DNA of 64,000 nucleotides from UBA3069 sp050633465 (GTDB lineage: Bacteria > Pseudomonadota > Alphaproteobacteria > Rhodobacterales > Rhodobacteraceae), in contig JBOEGO010000008.1 in NCBI GenBank assembly GCA_050633465.1, positions 1 through 64,000 on the forward strand, written 5' to 3'. Position numbers and translations under genes: made by a program. Positions within the stretch are counted from its first letter, which is position 1. The number at the start of each line of letters is the position of its first letter. Below are positions 16,462-24,948 of the stretch, one piece after another. The notes under the pieces were generated by a model. That model had not been told where the DNA came from, ran no database searches, and was given only the letters and a program-made list of their open reading frames with translations.

Positions 16462-18511
16462 TCGCAAATATGCTGATGCTGCGACCCGTTCCGGGGTTTT
16501 GGTCGTATGCCTCGTATCCGCGATCAAAAATATTACCCAGTTCAACCGATACGTTCAGTTTATCGGTGATGTCTGCCGTAAGCGCCAGATTGAGCGTGGC
16601 AAAGGCCCCGCCATAGCTTTGCGCATCCATCACGCCGGTTTGGTCGCGCATCCCTGCGCTGCTTTGACCGCGCGCGAAAACATCCCAATCGCCCGACATA
16701 TTGAACGCATCCCAACCGCCGCGCAAACCGATACGCCCCGACAACAACGGCGTGCCACTGTCATAGGTGGAATAGCCGTTGGCATAGGTGATTTCGCGCC
16801 GCATCAACGCCAGCGAGGCATAGGGCGTCACCCCCCGCGCAGTGTCATATTCGGCCAGAAGTTCCAGACCATAGGCCACCGCGCCATCGACGTTCTGCCA
16901 GTTGCCGCTGCGGCCCGTGATCACCTTGGCGATGTAATCGTCGCTTTTGGTGTAGAACAGCGTGGCGTCCAGCAGGGTGGCACCGCCATCGTAACGCGCG
17001 CCCAATTCGAATGTGGTTGCCTTTTCCGGGGTCAGGTTGGGATTGCCCGACACCGTGTTTGACCCGCCCACCGTGGTCAAAAACAACTGGCTGAGCGTGG
17101 GATAGATATAGCCCTGCGACAGGTTCGCCCGCAGCGTCAGGTCATCACCCCGCCGCCAGACAAGCCCCGCCGCGCCCAAAACCCCGCTGTCGGAATTGCT
17201 GCTTGGCGCATTGGCCACGCCATTGGTGCTGGATGCGTTCAAATCCGCCTGCACATCATACCAACGCGCGCCCAATGTGGCGGTCAGGTCGTTGGTCAGG
17301 TCCATTTCATGCTGCCCGAACAGGGCGAATGTGCGAATGGTGGCATCGTCATAACCAACCCGCGTGGTGGTCGTATTGCTGCCTGCGATCATGTTGCGGA
17401 TGCGGGTGGTGGTCAGTTTGTCGGTTTTCACCCCGTCCAGCACATATTCAAACCCCAGCACCGTCCGGCTGGCAGGACCAAGGGACAATTCGACCTTGCC
17501 GTTGATACCTTTGGTCGATTGGGCATCCTGTGACAGGGCATTCACATCCACAAACACCGGAAATGCGCCGCCCGCGATATCGCTGTCGAATCTGCGGTCG
17601 ATGGTTTGGTAAAACGCATTCAGCGACAGGCGCTCAACGGTGTCGGACAGATCTGTGCCCTCGTATGACAGGGCGAATTTGCGCAAATCACGTTGGGGCA
17701 GGTTGATGTCGAACCCGGGAATTTCGGTATAGGCATGGGCCGACATATCAAACGCCAGCGCATCCATTGCAAAATAGTGGTTGCCATTGGCCCAACCCAG
17801 ATGGGCGGAAATGCTTTTATCCTCGTTCGAGGAGGGGGTCAGCACGCCATTGGGGGTTTTACGATCACCGTTTTCAGCCGCGCCAAAGCTAAGCCGGTAA
17901 TCCAGATCACCCGCCCCCGCCGCAACAGTGCCCGCCATCGAATGGGTCACACGCCAACCCTCGGTGCCGGAAAAATACCCGGCTGTGGTTTTCATTTCAA
18001 ACGGCACCTCGGCACCCTTTTTCAGGATGATATTGACCACGCCGCCAATGGCAGATGACCCCGTGATCACCGACGACGGGCCGCGCACCACCTCGATCCG
18101 TTCGATCGTGTTGGGATCGACCAGTATGGGTTGCCCGTAATTGGAATGATCGGTCAGGGTTTGCCCGTTGATCAGCACAGCCACCCGCGCGGCGGTTTCA
18201 CCACGAATGGAAATGCGCTCGATTCCTTCCTCTGATACCTGCACGCCGGGCACCTCTTTCAGGATGGCGGCGACGGATTTGGGCGGTATGCGGGCGATCT
18301 GCTCTGCGCCCTGCACCGTCAGGCTGGCGGGGTTGTCCATCACTTCGACGGGCAGGCCGGTGCCCGTGACGGTGATCGCATCCAGTTCGAACACCTGTTC
18401 AGCCGTGGCGGTGATCACCGTGGCAGGCATCAGGCCCAAACCCGCAGCGATTGACAAAACCGAAGGGGCAAGGCGCAGCCCCTGCGCCCTCTTGTGCATC
18501 ATATCCAACAT
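16448..18511 (-). CDS. TonB-dependent outer-membrane receptor
   Basis: A 687-aa precursor with a signal peptide (MLDMMHKRAQGLRLAPSV onward), a TonB-box-like ELDAITVTG, a plug domain (SVAAILKEVPGVQV and IEVVRGPSSVITGSSAIGGVV) and a 22-strand barrel ending in an aromatic residue (ATSTW). It imports a substrate across the outer membrane with energy from TonB. The substrate is not known. Its place beside a Crp/Fnr regulator and nor genes, with an Fnr-type box 74 bases upstream, suggests iron, heme or copper uptake during denitrification, comparable in role to NosA/OprC. The start at 18511 begins the signal peptide; longer frames run into the promoter. Confidence 0.88.
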   Translation of the reverse strand: MLDMMHKRAQGLRLAPSVLSIAAGLGLMPATVITATAEQVFELDAITVTGTGLPVEVMDNPASLTVQGAEQIARIPPKSVAAILKEVPGVQVSEEGIERISIRGETAARVAVLINGQTLTDHSNYGQPILVDPNTIERIEVVRGPSSVITGSSAIGGVVNIILKKGAEVPFEMKTTAGYFSGTEGWRVTHSMAGTVAAGAGDLDYRLSFGAAENGDRKTPNGVLTPSSNEDKSISAHLGWANGNHYFAMDALAFDMSAHAYTEIPGFDINLPQRDLRKFALSYEGTDLSDTVERLSLNAFYQTIDRRFDSDIAGGAFPVFVDVNALSQDAQSTKGINGKVELSLGPASRTVLGFEYVLDGVKTDKLTTTRIRNMIAGSNTTTTRVGYDDATIRTFALFGQHEMDLTNDLTATLGARWYDVQADLNASSTNGVANAPSSNSDSGVLGAAGLVWRRGDDLTLRANLSQGYIYPTLSQLFLTTVGGSNTVSGNPNLTPEKATTFELGARYDGGATLLDATLFYTKSDDYIAKVITGRSGNWQNVDGAVAYGLELLAEYDTARGVTPYASLALMRREITYANGYSTYDSGTPLLSGRIGLRGGWDAFNMSGDWDVFARGQSSAGMRDQTGVMDAQSYGGAFATLNLALTADITDKLNVSVELGNIFDRGYEAYDQNPGTGRSISIFATSTW

Positions 18512-18578
18512 AGTATCTGTCCCAAAACCGTCTGTTGTAACCTTGACCGGACCTTGGGCCATTGCGGCGGTGATGAAC

Positions 18579-18592
18579 TTGATAATAATCAA
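18579..18592. promoter_or_regulatory. Fnr/NNR-type box between TonB receptor and Crp/Fnr regulator
   Basis: TTGATAATAATCAA matches the Fnr/NNR consensus TTGAT-N4-ATCAA exactly. Its centre lies 74 bases before the receptor start and 98 before the regulator start. With the usual -41.5 position, either gene or both could be activated, with leaders of about 33 and 57 bases. Confidence 0.75.
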
Positions 18593-18683
18593 TCCGCGCC
18601 CGAAATGACGCCGCACCATGGTTGTGAAAATCTGCAAACCAGCTTACCGTTAATGAAATCCTGACAAGAATGGCCTGACCCCG

Positions 18684-19382
18684 ATGCGCCCTGAAATCGC
18701 TGAAATCGCACGCAGTTCCCTGCTGCTGGCCACTGCTCCGCCTGCGCTGGTCGATACCTTGCTGTCGCATGCCCATGTCACGCAACATGCCCGTGGCGAA
18801 ACCCTGTTTTTGCAGGATGATCCGGCGGATACGATTTTTATCGTCGCGGATGGCTGGGTGAAACTCTATCGCATCGCCGCAAACGGAGCCGAGGCCGTGG
18901 TGGGCACCTTTACCAAGGGCCATTCCTTTGGCGAGGCCGTGGCCCTGCGCTCGGACACCTATCCGGTATCCGCCGAGGCCGTGAGCGAATGCGAACTGGT
19001 GCGCATTGATGCGTCGATCATGCTGCACAGTTTGCAGGAAAACCCCAAAGTCGCGATTGCGATGCTGACCGCAACCTATGTGCATTTGAACAGCCTTGTG
19101 GCACAGGTCGAACAATTGAAATCGCGCACCGGACCACAGCGGGTGGCCGAATTCCTGCTGGATCTGGCGGCCTGCGAAACCGGAAGCTGCGAGGTGCGCC
19201 TGCCCTATGACAAGGTGCTGATTGCGGGCCGTCTGGGCATGAAACCCGAAAGCCTGAGCCGCGCCTTTGCCAAGCTGAAAGATCAGGGGGTGACCGTGCG
19301 CCAGAACGCCGCCGATATCGCCGATATCGAGGTTCTGCGCGCCTATGCCGAGGATGACCCCGCCGCCGCATGGACCCGTTAG
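18684..19382 (+). CDS. Crp/Fnr family regulator, NNR/DNR-type
   Basis: A 232-aa regulator with an N-terminal cyclic-nucleotide-type sensor fold, a long dimer helix and a C-terminal winged helix with recognition region LIAGRLGMKPESLSRAFAKL. The cysteine cluster of oxygen-sensing Fnr is absent, which fits the NNR/DNR group that senses NO through heme. It is divergent from the TonB receptor and adjacent to norF. The box at 18579-18592 could make it self-regulated. It is the best candidate to activate the nor, nir, nos and nap boxes in this window. Exact subfamily is uncertain. Confidence 0.85.
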   Translation: MRPEIAEIARSSLLLATAPPALVDTLLSHAHVTQHARGETLFLQDDPADTIFIVADGWVKLYRIAANGAEAVVGTFTKGHSFGEAVALRSDTYPVSAEAVSECELVRIDASIMLHSLQENPKVAIAMLTATYVHLNSLVAQVEQLKSRTGPQRVAEFLLDLAACETGSCEVRLPYDKVLIAGRLGMKPESLSRAFAKLKDQGVTVRQNAADIADIEVLRAYAEDDPAAAWTR

Positions 19383-19392
19383 GCCGCGCGCC

Positions 19393-19680
19393 CTATGCCG
19401 CGATGATCAGCAGCAAGGCCACCGCCGCCCATAGAAAAAACGCCGCCATCACCCCCGCACGGATGCGCGGGGCCTGCGACAGCTCCAGATAATCCGACAG
19501 AATCACCCGCGATTTCATCAGCGCCAGCGCAATCAGAATCGCGGCAATCAGATCGGGTGCAATCAGATCGGGGCCAAGCCATGCCGCCGCAGCAGGCATC
19601 GCGCTCAGGGCCGCCGTCAGGGCCGTGGTCAGGGCTGATGCCAGCACCAGCATCCCCCATGCCTTGACCAGATGTTTCAT
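19393..19680 (-). CDS. norF: NorF-like small membrane protein
   Basis: A 95-aa protein with three hydrophobic segments, a short family (cytochrome oxidase subunit IV/NorF-like) encoded after norE. NorE and NorF are needed for full nitric oxide reductase activity in Paracoccus but are not catalytic. Its start overlaps the norE stop as ATGA, so they are translated together. A short duplicated motif, DLIA-PDLIA, is visible near residue 40. Confidence 0.82.
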   Translation of the reverse strand: MKHLVKAWGMLVLASALTTALTAALSAMPAAAAWLGPDLIAPDLIAAILIALALMKSRVILSDYLELSQAPRIRAGVMAAFFLWAAVALLLIIAA

Positions 19681-20207
19681 AGCGCCCCCAGCAGGTAGAT
19701 CACCGGAAACAGCAAAACCCAGACCAGATCAACCATATGCCAGAACGCCACAGCGCCGGATGTTTCATCCATACGCCTGCGTATTGATACAGTCGCCAGC
19801 AGGATGATCCCCGCTACCACATGGGCAGCATGAAACCCCGTCAACAAGTAGTAAAAGGTGAAAAACGGGTGGGTTTCGGTGTTGATGCCATCGCGCGACA
19901 GGCTGGCCCATTCATGCGATTTCAACCACAGAAATCCGGCCCCGCCCACTGCGGCAATGACCAGCGGCAGCGCGCGGTTTTGCAGCGCGCCAATGGCGGC
20001 GAACAACCCCGAGGTGACCAGCAACATCGTGCCAAACCCCGCAGCGACAGGATGCAAATGCGCCGCCGCCTGCGCAAAACCCGCCGGATCACCGATACGC
20101 ACCGCCAAAAATGCCCACAGCCCCGCGCCAAATACCAGTAATTCGGACAGGATCAGAACCCAGATCATCAAATCATGGGGCAGGTGTTCCGCTTTGGCGG
20201 GGGTCAA
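19677..20207 (-). CDS. norE: NorE, cytochrome oxidase subunit III-like protein
   Basis: A 176-aa membrane protein with about five hydrophobic helices resembling heme-copper oxidase subunit III (HPFFTFYYLLTGFHAAHVV). In nor operons it supports assembly or stability of nitric oxide reductase. It follows norD with no gap and overlaps norF. It lacks the full length of true subunit III, as expected for NorE. Confidence 0.88.
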   Translation of the reverse strand: MTPAKAEHLPHDLMIWVLILSELLVFGAGLWAFLAVRIGDPAGFAQAAAHLHPVAAGFGTMLLVTSGLFAAIGALQNRALPLVIAAVGGAGFLWLKSHEWASLSRDGINTETHPFFTFYYLLTGFHAAHVVAGIILLATVSIRRRMDETSGAVAFWHMVDLVWVLLFPVIYLLGAL

Positions 20208-22166
20208 TCAGCGCCCCACGATCTGCGCATAGATGCGCGGCAATGCTTCGGTCAATTTGTCGGGATCGGGGACCAACGCGTAACCGCCCTGCCCGAAAAT
20301 GCGCGGAAACCATGCCTTGCCGTCGCGGTCAATCGCGATGCCGAACACAGCGTGACCTGCGCGGCGGGCCTCGATCACGGCCATGCGGCTGTCCTCGATT
20401 CCATGGCGGCCATCGTAATGGTCCAGATCATTGGGTTTGCCGTCGGTGATGACCAATAACAGCCGCCGCCTGCGGGCCTGCGCCGACAATCCGGTGCTGG
20501 CATGGCGGATGGCCGCGCCAAGGCGGGTGTAAAAACCGGGGCGCAGGGAAGCGATGCGCGATTCAACGCCCGCATTCATCGGATCATCAAAATCCTTGGC
20601 CTGTGCCATGTAAACACGGTCGCGTTTCAGTGACGAAAACCCGTTGATCGCGAAACTGTCACCGCAGGCATCCAGCCCCCATGCCAGCGCGGTCAGGGCC
20701 TCGCGTTCGATGTCGATCACGGGGCGGGCGTGGCCGCGATGGCAGGTCACTGTTGCCTCGGTTGAACGCGACACATCCAGCAGGATCGACACCGAAAGAT
20801 CGCGTTTCAGCGGCCGGTTTTGCCGCCAGACCCGCCCGTCGCTTTCGCCTGTGGCGGCGAAATCGGCCAGGGCACGCACGGCGCGCTCGCTGTCCAGTTC
20901 ATCACCGTCCAGATGGCCCGAGGTGGTTATCATTGAGGGGCGCAGAGCCTCGAATTGGCGCCGCACGGCGGTGATGCGTTTGCGGGCGCGGGCATCAAAT
21001 GGCGTGACTGTGCCGCCACCCGCATCAATATCATGCGCCAGAATGCGGGTGTGATCGGGCAGGTATGCACCACGCCGCACGTCCCATTCGGGATAGGTGC
21101 AAACATCGGAAATCCGTTCGATATCAGCATCTTCGGGCGCAAGGTCCAGATGCAGCTTCAGCCGCGTTGCCGGTGCTTTCTTGATCTGGCCCAGCCCGAT
21201 TTCATCCTGATCGTCGGCGGCTTTCTTGGCGCTGTCCTCGTCGTCGTCCTCGACACGGCGGTTCAGGTTGACGAATTGGGCATAGCTGAGGATGGCCTCG
21301 AATTTATGCAGGATGAAGCTGTCCTTGCGTTCGATCTGATCCGATTTGCGGCGGCGCGCACGTCGGGTTTTGCCATCTTCTGCGTTGTTGTTTTCGGGGG
21401 CTTGACCGGCCTCCATTGTGGCGACGCCATCGCCATGGGACAGGAACAGCGCACGCGGTTCGACCCAGATCGGCACGGGCAGATAGGGGCGGTATTTGCG
21501 CGGGGCGCGCCAGATGGTGAAATCGCCGGTTTCCATGCTGGCCCACATCCTGGCCGCTTTGCCCTGTAATGGCTGCTCATCGCCCAACATATGGCGGATC
21601 ACGCATTCTACCGCCCGTTCGGCCTGTGGCAGGGCGGGGGTGTCGCGCAGCGACAGGTGCAGGCTGGACAGCTCACGATACAGGGTCCGCAAACCCGGCG
21701 CATCGCCATCACAGCGCGCCAGCGCCACCCGCAATCCCGCCAGCGCCGTCAAATCGCTGACCAGCGGGTCGTCATGCCCCTGAACCGGCGCGACAAACGC
21801 GCCCAGCGCCGCCAGCCAGACATAGGCGGCAGCGTTCATTTCCGTCACCGGAAACGCGGCCAGCGTGGCGGGCAGGCGCAGCGATGCGCCGTCAAAACTG
21901 GCCCTTGGCAGGGCATCGGCATAGGTGCCCAAGGCGCGCAGACGCGACAGGCGGTGGCGCGATTGTTCATCCGACACCGGTTTGATTTCAACCGATGCAT
22001 CCCCCCCCATACCGCGAAAAAAGACGGCCAGCCGCCCGTCGATCCGGGACAGATCAACACGGGCTCCCTCATGCACCGGTGGCGCATCAAAACGGCTGGC
22101 CCATTTGTGCCAGAGCTTCCCGATGGTTTCTTCGGGTTCCCACGGCTCAAATTCGATCTTGCCCAT
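20208..22166 (-). CDS. norD: NorD, VWA-domain activator of nitric oxide reductase
   Basis: A 652-aa protein with a C-terminal von Willebrand factor A domain. The metal-ion site begins LLDVSRSTEATV and a later stretch reads LLVITDGKPNDLDHYDG. With the AAA+ protein NorQ it matures nitric oxide reductase, probably inserting or activating non-heme iron. I chose the ATG at 22166 (MGKIEFEPWEPEE), with GAGG seven bases upstream. A GTG at 22178 overlapping the norQ stop as GTGA is a real alternative adding four residues. The middle third is acidic and basic in turns and may be flexible. Confidence 0.92.
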   Translation of the reverse strand: MGKIEFEPWEPEETIGKLWHKWASRFDAPPVHEGARVDLSRIDGRLAVFFRGMGGDASVEIKPVSDEQSRHRLSRLRALGTYADALPRASFDGASLRLPATLAAFPVTEMNAAAYVWLAALGAFVAPVQGHDDPLVSDLTALAGLRVALARCDGDAPGLRTLYRELSSLHLSLRDTPALPQAERAVECVIRHMLGDEQPLQGKAARMWASMETGDFTIWRAPRKYRPYLPVPIWVEPRALFLSHGDGVATMEAGQAPENNNAEDGKTRRARRRKSDQIERKDSFILHKFEAILSYAQFVNLNRRVEDDDEDSAKKAADDQDEIGLGQIKKAPATRLKLHLDLAPEDADIERISDVCTYPEWDVRRGAYLPDHTRILAHDIDAGGGTVTPFDARARKRITAVRRQFEALRPSMITTSGHLDGDELDSERAVRALADFAATGESDGRVWRQNRPLKRDLSVSILLDVSRSTEATVTCHRGHARPVIDIEREALTALAWGLDACGDSFAINGFSSLKRDRVYMAQAKDFDDPMNAGVESRIASLRPGFYTRLGAAIRHASTGLSAQARRRRLLLVITDGKPNDLDHYDGRHGIEDSRMAVIEARRAGHAVFGIAIDRDGKAWFPRIFGQGGYALVPDPDKLTEALPRIYAQIVGR

Positions 22167-22174
22167 GGCCGGCC

Positions 22175-22984
22175 TCACCCGAAAACGGCTGTGACAAGAT
22201 CGAGGAGCCCGCGTTTCGTGTCCGCATCATCAGTCAGCGGTTCAATCATTGCGGTTTCGATGGCGCGTTGCACCCCCATGCCGCCCGCGATCAGGGTGGC
22301 GGCGTAAACCACCAGACGGGTGGACACGCCCTCTTCGACATCCTGCCCCTTCATCGCACGCAATTTGCCCGCCAACCGCACCAGCGGTTTGACCTGATCA
22401 TCGGGCAGGCCGGTTTCGGCGGCGACCACGGCAATTTCCAGCGCAGGCGCGGGGAAATCGAAATCAAGCGCCAGAAACCGTTGGCGGGTGGATGGTTTCA
22501 GGGTTTTCAGGATGTTCTGGTAACCGGGGTTATAGGAGGCCACCAGCATGAAACCACTGGCGGCTTTCAGCTCCTCTCCGGTGCGGTCAATCGGCAGGAT
22601 GCGGCGGTCATCGGTCAACGGGTGCAGCACCACGGCCACGTCTTTGCGCGCCTCGACCACCTCGTCCAGATAACAGATCGCACCCTCGCGCACGGCGCGG
22701 GTCAGCGGGCCATCGACCCAGACGGTTTCGCCGCCTTTCAACAGGTAGCGCCCGATCAGATCAGCCGCCGACAGGTCGTCATGGCAGGCCACCGTATACA
22801 ATGGCCGTCCCAGACGCGCCGCCATATGCGCCACAAAACGGGTTTTCCCACAGCCGGTCGGCCCCTTGAGCAGCACCGGAAGGTCGTGTTCAGCCGCTGC
22901 TTCGAACACCGCGATTTCGTCGCGTTGGGGCAGGTAGAAAGGGGCGTCAGCCGCCCCTTTCGCTGTGTTTGTCAGGTCTTTCAT
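22175..22984 (-). CDS. norQ: NorQ, AAA+ ATPase for nitric oxide reductase activation
   Basis: A 269-aa MoxR-type AAA+ ATPase with Walker A GPTGCGKT, Walker B ICYLDEVVEA and sensor 1 ASYNPGYQ. It works with NorD to activate NorCB. The start at 22984 (MKDLTNTAK) has GGAG eight bases upstream. GTG 22993 and ATG 22990 further upstream overlap the norB stop and sit too close to that ribosome site. Tight packing with norB and norD marks a single operon. Confidence 0.93.
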   Translation of the reverse strand: MKDLTNTAKGAADAPFYLPQRDEIAVFEAAAEHDLPVLLKGPTGCGKTRFVAHMAARLGRPLYTVACHDDLSAADLIGRYLLKGGETVWVDGPLTRAVREGAICYLDEVVEARKDVAVVLHPLTDDRRILPIDRTGEELKAASGFMLVASYNPGYQNILKTLKPSTRQRFLALDFDFPAPALEIAVVAAETGLPDDQVKPLVRLAGKLRAMKGQDVEEGVSTRLVVYAATLIAGGMGVQRAIETAMIEPLTDDADTKRGLLDLVTAVFG

Positions 22985-22989
22985 TATCA

Positions 22990-24360
22990 TCACTCCGCTG
23001 CCTGGCCAACAACGGGACCGGGTTCGATCATTTCACGCCGTGGCATCATCACGGCATAGATGAACAACACCGCGCCCAGCACCACGGCCACACCAGACCC
23101 GAACCGCATCACAAAAAAGATCCACAGCTGGTCCTGCACATCCATGAAGCCTTCGCCGTTGACCCGTTGCAGGTGGGTTTGCACCGTGCCCGCAAACGTC
23201 AGGGTAAAGGTCATGAACAGCATCCCGCCCGACATCAGCCAGAAGGAAGCCATGTTCAGCACCTGATTATAGGGGTCACGCCCGCGCAGAACCGGCATGG
23301 CATAGGTGATAATCGCAAGGTTCAGCGCGACATAGGCCCCGAAAAATGCCAGATGCCCGTGGGCCGCGGTGATTTGCGTTCCGTGAGTGTAGTAGTTGAT
23401 GCCATGCAGGGTGTGCAGGAACCCCCAAACCCCCGCGCCGAAAAATGCCAGCGTGGCACAGCCCAGCGACCACAGCAGCGCCGCCTTGTTGGCGTGATCG
23501 CGCCGCCCTTTCCACACCATGACAAAGGCAAAGGCCATCATGCCAAAGAAGGGGATCACCTCGAGCGCAGAGAAGATCGAGCCGATCCACTGCCAATAGC
23601 CCGGCGTGCCGATCCAGTAATAGTGGTGGCCAGTGCCCAGGATGCCGGAAAACAGCGCCGTGGCAACGATAACATAAAGCCATTTTTCAACCACTTCGCG
23701 GTCAACGCCGGTCAATTTCAGCATCAAGAAGCCAAGGATACCGGCCATGACCAGTTCCCATGTGCCCTCGACCCACAGGTGAACAACATACCACCAGTAT
23801 TGTTTGTCCAACGCCAGATTGGACGGGTTGTAGAATGCAAACAGGAACAACAGCGCAATGCCCCACAGCCCCAGCAACATGATGTTGGTGATCGCGGTTT
23901 TGCGCCCCTTCAGCACCGTCATCGAGATGTTATAGAGGAAAATCAGCGCGGCCACGACAATGCCCGCCTTGACCCATTTGGGTTGCTCCAGAAATTCGCG
24001 CCCCTCCTTGCCCAGCAGGAAATGCCCGTCGAACAGGTTGAACAGATAGGTCACAACCACACCCGCCGTGCCCAGCACCAGAATGCCCAGTTGCAGATAG
24101 GCCAGTTTGGCCGAATGGATTTCGCGTTCGCTTTCTTCGGGGATCAGGTAATAGGCGGCGCCAAAGAACCCCAGCAACAGCCACACGATCAGCGAATTGG
24201 TGTGCAGCATCCGCGCAATATTGAACGGCAGGATTTCCGACAGGAAATTCCCGTCGACATAGATCCAGCCCATGACCAGCCCCAGCGTGACCTGCACGGC
24301 AAACAGCGCCATTGCAGTCACGAAATAGGCCAGAGCGATTTTTTGAGTTTGATATTTCAT
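22990..24360 (-). CDS. norB: Nitric oxide reductase large subunit NorB
   Basis: A 456-aa integral membrane subunit of cytochrome c-dependent nitric oxide reductase, which reduces two NO to N2O. About twelve transmembrane helices can be traced. The histidine ligands for heme b, heme b3 and FeB are expected in MLHTNSLIVWLLL, TGHHYYWIG and GHLAFFGAYVALN, which are conserved in the family. It follows norC by 13 bases and precedes norQ in the norCBQDEF order. Confidence 0.96.
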   Translation of the reverse strand: MKYQTQKIALAYFVTAMALFAVQVTLGLVMGWIYVDGNFLSEILPFNIARMLHTNSLIVWLLLGFFGAAYYLIPEESEREIHSAKLAYLQLGILVLGTAGVVVTYLFNLFDGHFLLGKEGREFLEQPKWVKAGIVVAALIFLYNISMTVLKGRKTAITNIMLLGLWGIALLFLFAFYNPSNLALDKQYWWYVVHLWVEGTWELVMAGILGFLMLKLTGVDREVVEKWLYVIVATALFSGILGTGHHYYWIGTPGYWQWIGSIFSALEVIPFFGMMAFAFVMVWKGRRDHANKAALLWSLGCATLAFFGAGVWGFLHTLHGINYYTHGTQITAAHGHLAFFGAYVALNLAIITYAMPVLRGRDPYNQVLNMASFWLMSGGMLFMTFTLTFAGTVQTHLQRVNGEGFMDVQDQLWIFFVMRFGSGVAVVLGAVLFIYAVMMPRREMIEPGPVVGQAAE

Positions 24361-24373
24361 CGGTCTATCCCTT

Positions 24374-24826
24374 TCAGCCCGCGTCGTTCGGCGGCCAGTC
24401 CTGATTGCGGATCGTGTCTGTCCACAACAAGAAGTCGCTCAGCGCGCGGTATTCGTGGTCACTCAGGTCGAAAAACGGCATTTGGCGGCGGCCTTCGATC
24501 CCTGTGGGCATGGCCTGCATCCAGCCTTTCAGCCCCTCATAGGCGCCCTCGGGGTCATCATCGACGCCCCAGCGGGTCATCACATTGCCCAGTTCGGGGG
24601 CGAAATACGCGCCCTCGCCCAGAATGGTGTGACAATTTACGCAGCCGTGTTTTTCCCACAGGTGTTTGCCCTCGATGACCGAAGGGGTCAGCGTGGCCTC
24701 GTCTGTGGATGTGTTGACGATATACAGGTGGCTGTGCACCGACAGCCCCAGAAAAATAAGAATAAAGAACAGTGATCCGCCGTAGAACACATTGCGGGCC
24801 ATGCTCTTGGTCATGACTTCGCGCAT
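24374..24826 (-). CDS. norC: Nitric oxide reductase cytochrome c subunit NorC
   Basis: A 150-aa membrane-anchored cytochrome c that passes electrons to NorB. An N-terminal anchor helix (NVFYGGSLFFILIFLGL) is followed by a periplasmic domain with the heme-binding CVNCH and a downstream Met ligand in the C-terminal part. The ATG at 24826 has AAGGAG eight bases upstream; the longer frame is unsupported. An Fnr/NNR-type box is centred 71 bases upstream of the start, as expected for an anaerobically induced operon. Confidence 0.95.
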   Translation of the reverse strand: MREVMTKSMARNVFYGGSLFFILIFLGLSVHSHLYIVNTSTDEATLTPSVIEGKHLWEKHGCVNCHTILGEGAYFAPELGNVMTRWGVDDDPEGAYEGLKGWMQAMPTGIEGRRQMPFFDLSDHEYRALSDFLLWTDTIRNQDWPPNDAG

Positions 24827-24890
24827 GGCGCTGACTCCTTGACTAACAGTTATGGTGGCACCTTGATGGCGCGCCCGCTCGGGATCATCC

Positions 24891-24904
24891 TTAACGAAAG
24901 TCAA
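24891..24904 (-). promoter_or_regulatory. Fnr/NNR-type box upstream of norC
   Basis: Minus-strand sequence TTGACTTTCGTTAA matches TTGAY-N4-RTCAA with one change (GTTAA half). A centre at -41.5 would start transcription near 24856, about 30 bases before the norC ATG. The box upstream of nirS/nnrS has the same unusual GTTAA half-site. Confidence 0.7.
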
Positions 24905-24948
24905 TCGCCGCGGATTTGCATGGCATTATCATGCGGCATTCTGCGGTA

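Noticed and set aside
19767..19786. Second copy of an ATACGC-type inverted repeat
   Set aside because: It lies inside norE coding sequence with an imperfect arm and no regulatory context.
22969..24678. Long plus-strand open frame opposite norB (569 codons)
   Set aside because: It is histidine/glutamine-rich antisense sequence typical of shadows of membrane-protein genes.
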